10,981 bases of DNA from Rhodospirillales bacterium (lineage in GTDB: Bacteria > Pseudomonadota > Alphaproteobacteria > Reyranellales > Reyranellaceae), in contig JABMNB010000286.1 in the NCBI GenBank assembly GCA_013205335.1, positions 1-10,981 on the forward strand, in the 5' to 3' direction. The first letter of the stretch is position 1, and each line of letters begins with the position of its first letter. The position numbers were made by a program, and so were the translations under genes. The notes under the pieces were generated by a model that worked only from the letters and a program-made list of their open reading frames with translations, was not told the DNA's origin and ran no database searches. Of this stretch, positions 6,000-10,981 are shown one piece after another.

Positions 6000-7214
6000 C
6001 TATTGATCCACTTTCGGGGCCCGCGGCTCGCCACGCAAGAGTCGTGCGCTCAACACCGTTGCAATAGCGAAAGGCGCGAGCCCGATCACCATCGGCATCG
6101 CAAGATAGCGGCTACCGACCACCGTCAGCGCGGCCACCGCGACCGTGCCCATGGCGCCCATGCCCATTTGCGCCAGACCTGCGAGCGACGAGGCGGTGCC
6201 GGCCAGGCGTGGATACATGCCGACCGCGCCGGCATTGGCGTTGGCCACGATCATGCCCGTACCGAAGCTCAGCAGCATGTGCGGGCCCACGATGGCCCAC
6301 CACGTGACGATGCCGGCCAGCGAAAGCGCCGCCATGCCCACCAATGCCGCAACGTGGAACCAGCCCGAAAACATGATGATGTCGACCGGCGCCACGCGGC
6401 CGACCAGCCGGTTGTTCACGAAGGTGCCCAGGGTGAAGCCGCCGACCGAAAGCAGTACGATCAGGCCGAACTCGCGCGGGCTGAAGCCCATGCTTTCCTG
6501 CAGGATGAAGGGCACGCCGGCCAGCATCCCGAAATTCAGCGCGAAGGCGAAGCCGAGCGGCAGGATGTGGCCAAGGAAACGGCGGTCGCGCAGCATTTCG
6601 CCCGAGCCGCGCAGCAGGCTCGCAATGTCGATGCGATCGCTGCGGAACTTGTTGGTCTCGCGGAGACCCACCAGCGTCACCAGGAACAGGATCGAGCCGA
6701 AGCCGCCCACGAACCAGAAAGTGGCCCGCCAGCTCGCCCATTCGCCGAGAAACCCACCGATGGTCGGCGCCAGCGACGGCGCGATGTTCTGGCCGAGCGA
6801 GATCCAGCTCATGACCAGCGGCATCTCCTTGAACGTGTAGGCATCGCGCGTCAGCGCGCGACCCAGCACCGAGCCGGACGCAGCGCCCAGCCCCTGCAGG
6901 ATACGCAAGCCGATCAGCCCGCCGATCGACGAGGCGAAGACACAGGCGAAGCTGGTGATCGCAAAGAACAGCAGGCCGCCCAGCAGGACCGGCCGCCGCC
7001 CGTAGCGGTCGCTGAGCGGGCCGTAGAAAAGCTGCCCCACCGCGAAGCCCAGCATGTAGGTGGTGAGCGTCAGCTTCACGTTGTCCGGGGTCGCCAGCAG
7101 CTCGTGGCCGACGGACGGCATCACCGGCGTGTAGATGCTCATGGTGAGCGGACCGAAACTGCCCAGCGCCACCAGAAGAGCGATGTAAGCGGGCGACCGC
7201 GGCGCAAGATTCAC
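6000..7214 (-). CDS. MFS transporter, Bcr/CflA drug-efflux type
   Basis: This 404-residue, very hydrophobic protein fits a 12-helix major facilitator. The loop 2-3 motif A is GPLSDRYGRRP (65-75), an antiporter motif C-like stretch NIAPSLAPTIGGF lies at 143-155, and RALTRD (119-124) matches the Bcr/CflA subfamily, whose members export drugs, peptides or amino acids by proton antiport. At the end of helix 1 the usual Bcr acidic residue (DMYLPALP context) is Ser26 in MSIYTPVMP, which could alter proton coupling. The start is a GTG whose four bases overlap the upstream gene's TGA (GTGA, 7211-7214), so translation is probably coupled to the transglutaminase-like gene; GGGGCGAAG just upstream may serve as ribosome site. 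The SDR gene follows after 18 bp. Substrate unknown. Confidence 0.88.
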   Translation of the reverse strand: MNLAPRSPAYIALLVALGSFGPLTMSIYTPVMPSVGHELLATPDNVKLTLTTYMLGFAVGQLFYGPLSDRYGRRPVLLGGLLFFAITSFACVFASSIGGLIGLRILQGLGAASGSVLGRALTRDAYTFKEMPLVMSWISLGQNIAPSLAPTIGGFLGEWASWRATFWFVGGFGSILFLVTLVGLRETNKFRSDRIDIASLLRGSGEMLRDRRFLGHILPLGFAFALNFGMLAGVPFILQESMGFSPREFGLIVLLSVGGFTLGTFVNNRLVGRVAPVDIIMFSGWFHVAALVGMAALSLAGIVTWWAIVGPHMLLSFGTGMIVANANAGAVGMYPRLAGTASSLAGLAQMGMGAMGTVAVAALTVVGSRYLAMPMVIGLAPFAIATVLSARLLRGEPRAPKVDQ

Positions 7215-7951
7215 TTGGTCTTCGCCCCGGCCGTTGCTTCTGCTGCACCCTCCGCGCCGAAATCGCCGCCCAGCGCCATCTCTTCCTGCGCCCGCGTCAG
7301 GCGCGGGTAATAATGGCGGAAGGCGCCGCGAATCTCGTCGAACGGGATGTCGGCGAACACGCCGCGATAGGCGAGATACTCCATGTGGCGGCGGCCGCTG
7401 AGGTCGAACGGGTGATAGATCGAATCACCGACGGCGTCCCAGTCGAGCGGCCTCAGACCGAATTTGTCGGTGAGTTCGCGGTTGAAGGCCGGCGTCGCCT
7501 TGACCCAGCGCCCGTCGAGCCAGACGTCGGTGTAGCCATGGTAGTAGAAGATATCGCTGCCCATCAGGTCCGACAGCCGCTGCGTCGTCATGTGATTGCG
7601 CACGTCGGCATAGCCCAGCCGGGCCGGGATGCCGGCAGCGCGGCAGACCGCGGCCAGGACGCCCGCCTTGTTCACGCAGTAACCGTGCCCGGCCGCCACG
7701 GTGGTACTGGCGCGATAGGCGTCGCGCTTCATCGGCGTGTTGTAGGGATCGTAGCGCAGCTCGTCGCGCACGGCGTAGTAGAGGCGCAGCGCCTTGTCCC
7801 GGTCGCTACCCTCGCCGGCCACGCGCCTTGCATAGGCCACGATTATCGGGTGTTGTGAATCGACCAAGTCGCCCGGTTGCCGATAGGCCTCGGAGCTGGC
7901 GCCGTCGCGAACGACGTCGTCGCCCGCAGTCTTGAAAGAATCGTAGTTCAT
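7211..7951 (-). CDS. Transglutaminase-like (cysteine protease fold) domain protein
   Basis: This 246-residue protein has a bacterial transglutaminase-like core. The nucleophile region is GHGYCVNKAGVLAAVCRAAG (89-108) with Cys92; it continues IPARLGYADV and then YYHGYTDVWLDGRWV (136-150) with His138. The third triad position, normally Asp in WVxxDP, is Thr153 in WVKATPAFN. I recall KATPAFN as common in this bacterial subfamily, so a Cys-His dyad or another acid is likely rather than decay. Such proteins are usually proteases or amidases rather than true crosslinkers. There is no signal peptide; the C-terminus is an Ala/Gly/Lys-rich tail. It is the first gene of the minus-strand run, overlaps the MFS start by 4 bp, and is divergent from the SRPBCC gene across 38 bp. 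No clear Shine-Dalgarno precedes ATG 7951. Function beyond the fold is unknown. Confidence 0.83.
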   Translation of the reverse strand: MNYDSFKTAGDDVVRDGASSEAYRQPGDLVDSQHPIIVAYARRVAGEGSDRDKALRLYYAVRDELRYDPYNTPMKRDAYRASTTVAAGHGYCVNKAGVLAAVCRAAGIPARLGYADVRNHMTTQRLSDLMGSDIFYYHGYTDVWLDGRWVKATPAFNRELTDKFGLRPLDWDAVGDSIYHPFDLSGRRHMEYLAYRGVFADIPFDEIRGAFRHYYPRLTRAQEEMALGGDFGAEGAAEATAGAKTK

Positions 7952-7989
7952 GTGCGGCGTTTTCTTTAAGGCAAGAGGCGGGAAAGTCC
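7952..7989. promoter_or_regulatory. Short divergent intergenic region
   Basis: Only 38 bp separate the divergent transglutaminase-like and SRPBCC starts. On the plus strand a GAGG/GGGA-rich tract (7975-7983) lies 6 nt before ATG 7990 and is a good ribosome site. No convincing -35/-10 pair is visible for either direction, so promoters probably extend into the opposite coding sequence and the two genes may be regulated together. Confidence 0.35.
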
Positions 7990-8487
7990 ATGAGCGACGG
8001 CGCGCAATTCACCCATGCGCATATGGTGCGCTTCGAGCGACACCTTCCCGGACCGCCCGCGCAGGCGTGGAGTTTCCTGGCCGACACCGGTCGCCTGCCC
8101 GGCTGGTACGGTGAAGGCAAGATCGAGCCGCGGGTCGGCGGCGCCGTCTCGCTGATGGGCGGCCACATCCGCGGGGTCGTCACGCAATGGCAGCCGCCGG
8201 GCCGGCTGGCCTACACATGGAACGTGTACAATACGGGTGACGCGACCTCGCCTTACCCCGAATCGTACGTCATCCTGACATTGGCGGCCTCCGTCGAGGG
8301 CACCCTGCTGACGCTCGAGCACCTGCCGGTCCTGGAATCGTTCGTGAAGCTGAACGCCATGGGCTGGCACACCTTCATCGACATGGTCGATGCCGCGGTC
8401 CGCGGCGAGGCCGTCCACGGCCGCGACCACTACATGGCGCAGAACGCCAGGCAGTACGGCGTCGACCTGAGCAATCCGCTGGGGTGA
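7990..8487 (+). CDS. SRPBCC / AHSA1-like ligand-binding domain protein
   Basis: This 165-residue single-domain protein fits the START/Bet v1 (SRPBCC) helix-grip fold of the AHSA1 type: first strand VRFERHLPGPPAQAW (13-27), then the helix FLADTGRLPGWYGEGKIEP, the VGGAVSL strand, and RGVVTQWQPPGRLAYTWN (61-78). These domains bind hydrophobic ligands in a deep cavity, or serve as polyketide cyclases or co-chaperone-like modules; no catalytic residue can be assigned. No signal peptide or membrane segment is seen. ATG 7990 is supported by a GGGA tract 6 nt upstream. The gene stands alone on the plus strand, divergent from the transglutaminase-like gene and tail-to-tail with the TIGR03032-family gene, with only 3 bp between stop codons. 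The family is confident, the ligand unknown. Confidence 0.82.
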   Translation: MSDGAQFTHAHMVRFERHLPGPPAQAWSFLADTGRLPGWYGEGKIEPRVGGAVSLMGGHIRGVVTQWQPPGRLAYTWNVYNTGDATSPYPESYVILTLAASVEGTLLTLEHLPVLESFVKLNAMGWHTFIDMVDAAVRGEAVHGRDHYMAQNARQYGVDLSNPLG

Positions 8488-8490
8488 TCG

Positions 8491-9618
8491 CTATTCGATC
8501 GAAACGGTCCGTCTGATCTCATCGTTCTTGAAGCCGATCATCATCGGCCTCGTCAGGCCGGGCAAGAAGACGACGTCGTAGAGTTCGTTGACCGCACCCT
8601 CGAGCCGCAACCAGTGCGCGGCATCTCCCGTCCGTGTGTCGATCACGAATACGCCGCAGCGCGGGCCGACCTTGGCCGCGGCTAGTCGTTCCTGCAGCGG
8701 CAGCCCTGCGAAGGTGCGGTTCTCGCGCGGCTCGGAGAGTCCCACCAGCGCGTAAGGGCCGACGAAGTCGAGCCCCCGGAGGTAGCCCGGGCAGAACGCC
8801 AGAGCCTCGAACCGGCCGGTGCGCAGGTCGACCGTGCCCACCTCGCCCGCGCCGGAATTCAGCACCCAGAGCCGGCCCTCGTGCAGGCGTGGCGAATGGG
8901 GCATCGAGAGACCGCGGCACACGACCTCGCCCGAGGCGACATCAACCACGACACCGCCGCCCGTGCGATGCTCGCGCCAGCCGTCGGCGACGTCGGTCTC
9001 GGCCACGCAGGTGACATAGGCCGGCTCGCCATCGCGCATCGCCAGGCCGTTCAGGTGGCACCGATCCTCCGGCGCCAGCCGCGAAATGAAGGGCGGCTTC
9101 CACAGCGGTTTGAAGCTGTGAGTCTCGCTTGTGGTCGCGAGGCAGGACAACAGCGTGTTGACGAAGACCAGCCTGCCATCCGCGCCGAAGGCGACGTCGT
9201 GAACGTCCAGATCGGCGGTGTAGCTCGCCGACTGCGGCACGAACAGCGCGTCGTAACCGGCCGTGCCCGGCGCGCCGCCAGCGGCATCGACGAAGCTCGT
9301 GATCTGGATCATCGACGCGATGGCCAGCCGCGAGTCGCGGAAGGCCATGCCCATCGGCCGCTCCAGCGTGCGTTCGAACACCGACAGTCGACCCGTCTGC
9401 CTGTTGGTACCGATCAGGATCACCTTGCCGCTCTGGTAGGTCGAGACCGCGAGACTGCCACCCGAATCGGCCAGCCAGCTCGGGAAATGCCGCGAGGTGG
9501 TTGCGACGAAGGCCGGCTTTGCCTTCTCAGTGGGCGGGGCCGCGCCATCTGACACGGCCTTCAGCCTGTCTTCCGTCGCAACATCGATCGCCGTCGCCGC
9601 GGCCGTTCCTTCATCCAT
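8491..9618 (-). CDS. TIGR03032 family (DUF4915) protein of unknown function
   Basis: This 375-residue protein matches the uncharacterised TIGR03032 family as I recall it. It has FPSWLADSGGSLAVSTYQSG (45-64), FVNTLLSCLATTSETHSFKP (152-171), RCHLNGLAMRDGEPAYVT (186-203), GLSMPHSPRLHEGRLWVLNS (236-255), and a C-terminal ELYDVVFLPG ... MIGFKNDEIRR block. Repeating strand patterns such as GRLWVLNSG and VFVIDTRTGD suggest a beta-propeller. Four His in family-conserved blocks (140, 167, 188, 241) could line a central metal or substrate site; this is inference. The first ~40 residues are Ala/Thr-rich with no signal peptide, so the protein is probably cytoplasmic. ATG 9618 has an AGAGG site 10 nt upstream and lies 37 bp after the RTX gene stop, so the two are likely one transcript. 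The family call is strong; no function is known to me. Confidence 0.88.
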   Translation of the reverse strand: MDEGTAAATAIDVATEDRLKAVSDGAAPPTEKAKPAFVATTSRHFPSWLADSGGSLAVSTYQSGKVILIGTNRQTGRLSVFERTLERPMGMAFRDSRLAIASMIQITSFVDAAGGAPGTAGYDALFVPQSASYTADLDVHDVAFGADGRLVFVNTLLSCLATTSETHSFKPLWKPPFISRLAPEDRCHLNGLAMRDGEPAYVTCVAETDVADGWREHRTGGGVVVDVASGEVVCRGLSMPHSPRLHEGRLWVLNSGAGEVGTVDLRTGRFEALAFCPGYLRGLDFVGPYALVGLSEPRENRTFAGLPLQERLAAAKVGPRCGVFVIDTRTGDAAHWLRLEGAVNELYDVVFLPGLTRPMMIGFKNDEIRRTVSIE

Positions 9619-9655
9619 GTCGAGTGAACCTCTGCGAAGTCAGCCAGATGACACT

Positions 9656-10981
9656 TTAGATCAGCAAGTAGTCGAGGTCAGCGTCGCCGAGCGTGGTGAC
9701 GCCCCTCAGGAAGATCTCCATGCTGGCATTCCTGATGGTCTGGGAAGCGTCGGTATCGTTGACGTAGAGCACCGTGTTCCCGCCAGAGACGACGGCCACC
9801 AGCGAATCGGCGTCGATGGTCGCCGGTGCCGACGTCACGGTCTGCAGCGCATGGAAACCGGTCAGCATCTGCGTGAAGTCGATGCTGTCCGTTCCGACCG
9901 TGAAGTCGTAGATCGTGTCGCGCGACGTACGGGTCGAGTCCCGGGCGTCGCGGAACACGAAGACGTCGGCGTCGGCGCCGCCCGTCAACTTGTCGGCCGA
10001 CCAGCCACCGATCAACGTGTCGGCTCCCGCAGCACCGTTCAGCGTGTCGTTGCCGGCGCCGCCATCCAACGTGTCGGCGCCACCGCCGCCCTGCAGCGTG
10101 TCGTTGCCGTCGCCGCCATTCAGCGTATCGTCGCCGGCGCCGCCGGTCAGGCCGTTGGCAAGTTCGTTGCCGGTGCCGGTGAAGGCGCCGATGCCGACGA
10201 ATCTGAGATTCTCGACATTCGCGCCCAACGAATACGTCGACAGGGTCGTGTCCACGAGGTCGGTGCCGCCGCCGGTCTCTTCGACAACCACGTCGCCCGC
10301 ATCGTCGACGTAGTACCTGTCGTTGCCGGCGCCGCCGGTCATCGTATCGGCTCCCGTAGCACCGTCCAGGCTGTCGGCGCCGTCGCCGCCATTCAGCGTA
10401 TCGTCGCCCGCGCCGCCGGTCAGGCGGTTGGCAAGTTCGTTGCCGGTGCCGGTGAAGGCGCCTGCACCTAGAAAACTGAGACGCTCGACATTCGCGCCCA
10501 ACGAATACGCCGACAGGGTCGTGTTCACGAGGTCGTTGCCGCCGCCGGTCTCTTCGACCACCACGTCGCCCGCATCGTCGACGTAGTACGCGTCGTTGCC
10601 GGCGCCGCCGGTCATCGTGTCGGCGCCCGCAGCACCGTCCAGGCTGTCGGCGCCGTCGCCGCCATCCAGCGTATCGTTGCCGGGACCGCCGGTCAGCGCT
10701 ACGCCCACGTTGACACCTTGCTGGACGTCGACGATCGCATCGCCACGCTGCCAGCGGTCGAACAGGGTTCCGTCCTCATTGAAGAAACCGGTCTTCGTCC
10801 AGCCCGACTCCGCGAACAGAACCGCGTCGCCGGAATTGCCGAGGACGGTCAGCACGTGCTCGCCGCCCGTCACGGCGCCGACACCGCCCAGAACGGCTGC
10901 GCTATTGACCCTCAGCGTGTTGGCACCCGATCCGGTCAGGTCGATGCGCTCGATTCCCTCCAGCTTCCCGGCCGCCAGGGC
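9656..10981 (-). CDS. RTX calcium-binding repeat protein, C-terminal part (5'-truncated)
   Basis: The frame is open from the window edge (10981) to TAA at 9656-9658, at least 441 residues, so the start lies outside; a GTG at 10873 is internal. In protein order, a LEGIERIDLTGSGANTL block typical of long RTX proteins is followed by about fifteen GGxGxDxxx calcium-binding nonapeptides. They fall in two groups of four and one of seven, separated by ~55-residue linkers containing YYVDDAGDVVVEETGGG and GANVE. A serralysin-like region follows (RDTIYDFTVGTDSIDF). The last residues (MEIFLRGVTTLGDADLDYLLI region) lack Cys and resemble a type I secretion signal. Such repeats fold as calcium-dependent parallel beta-rolls after export by an ABC/MFP/TolC machine; none is in the window. 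Any enzymatic or adhesin domain would be upstream. It is probably co-transcribed with the TIGR03032 gene downstream. Confidence 0.9.
   Translation of the reverse strand, partial: ALAAGKLEGIERIDLTGSGANTLRVNSAAVLGGVGAVTGGEHVLTVLGNSGDAVLFAESGWTKTGFFNEDGTLFDRWQRGDAIVDVQQGVNVGVALTGGPGNDTLDGGDGADSLDGAAGADTMTGGAGNDAYYVDDAGDVVVEETGGGNDLVNTTLSAYSLGANVERLSFLGAGAFTGTGNELANRLTGGAGDDTLNGGDGADSLDGATGADTMTGGAGNDRYYVDDAGDVVVEETGGGTDLVDTTLSTYSLGANVENLRFVGIGAFTGTGNELANGLTGGAGDDTLNGGDGNDTLQGGGGADTLDGGAGNDTLNGAAGADTLIGGWSADKLTGGADADVFVFRDARDSTRTSRDTIYDFTVGTDSIDFTQMLTGFHALQTVTSAPATIDADSLVAVVSGGNTVLYVNDTDASQTIRNASMEIFLRGVTTLGDADLDYLLI
10117..10695 (-). repeat. 273-bp direct repeat within the RTX gene
   Basis: The sequence repeats with a period of exactly 273 bp (91 codons). 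For example the GCAAGTTCGTTGCCGG core starts at 10158 and 10431, the CCACGTCGCCCGCATCG core at 10288 and 10561, and CGTTGCCGGCGCCGCCGG at 10321 and 10594. By eye the copies are about 90% identical, with most differences clustered at about 10190-10210 / 10463-10483. Each unit encodes four RTX nonapeptides plus one linker, so reading frame is kept. The cause is probably unequal recombination inside the gene. This is a coding repeat and not a CRISPR. Confidence 0.88.

Noticed and set aside
5139..7310. A 723-codon open frame on the plus strand, antisense to the SDR and MFS genes.
   Set aside because: The translation is rich in His/Arg/Ala/Glu with no domain-like pattern. It mirrors two well-identified genes in GC-rich DNA and is a shadow frame.
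9497..10471. A plus-strand frame with regular VGAVAAIQRIVAGAA-type repeats.
   Set aside because: The repeat is the complement of RTX nonapeptide codons. The real minus-strand product has textbook calcium-binding motifs.
10117..10695. Regular direct repeats considered as a possible CRISPR or minisatellite.
   Set aside because: The period is 273 bp, in frame, with coding content in both repeat and linker; there are no short identical repeats with unique spacers.

Overview
This 11 kb window is GC-rich chromosomal DNA (GC-rich third codon positions, little spacer). Protein types, codon use and REP-like palindromes suggest an alphaproteobacterium, perhaps Rhodospirillales or Hyphomicrobiales; this is inferred from gene content and no taxonomic marker is present. 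There are eleven protein genes, two of them cut by the window edges. I see no RNA gene, insertion sequence, CRISPR array or prophage gene, and no gene-free stretch above about 120 bp.

Layout. (1) 1-1046, plus strand: the 3' end of a class-III PLP enzyme that closely resembles 2,2-dialkylglycine decarboxylase, then a small orphan lipoprotein ended by a clear Rho-independent terminator. (2) 1163-3708: a membrane fatty-acid-desaturase-type enzyme (minus strand) divergent from an ATGA-coupled pair, an epoxide-hydrolase-like alpha/beta hydrolase and an NmrA/SDR-like NAD(P)-binding protein. (3) 3716-7951, minus strand, in transcription order: transglutaminase-like protein, Bcr/CflA-type MFS exporter (4-bp overlap), MFE-2-like short-chain dehydrogenase (18-bp gap), a strong hairpin, then an M20 (CPG2-type) metallopeptidase. 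The peptidase gene has a long imperfect palindrome on each side. (4) 7990-8487, plus strand: a small SRPBCC/AHSA1-type protein, divergent from the transglutaminase gene. (5) 8491-10981, minus strand: the 3' part of an RTX (calcium-binding nonapeptide) protein with a serralysin-like C-terminal end, followed 37 bp later by a protein of the uncharacterised TIGR03032 family (DUF4915).

How the genes may work together. The transglutaminase-like/MFS/SDR run is probably one transcript and looks like small-molecule or peptide metabolism plus export, but its substrate cannot be read from sequence. The hydrolase/oxidoreductase pair could act on one epoxide, ester or related substrate. The RTX protein is probably exported by type I secretion, while the TIGR03032 protein has no signal peptide and would stay in the cytoplasm. 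That pairing is the most interesting undescribed context here. I found no clear new defence or mobile system; the rest is ordinary accessory metabolism with a few active-site substitutions and repeats worth checking.
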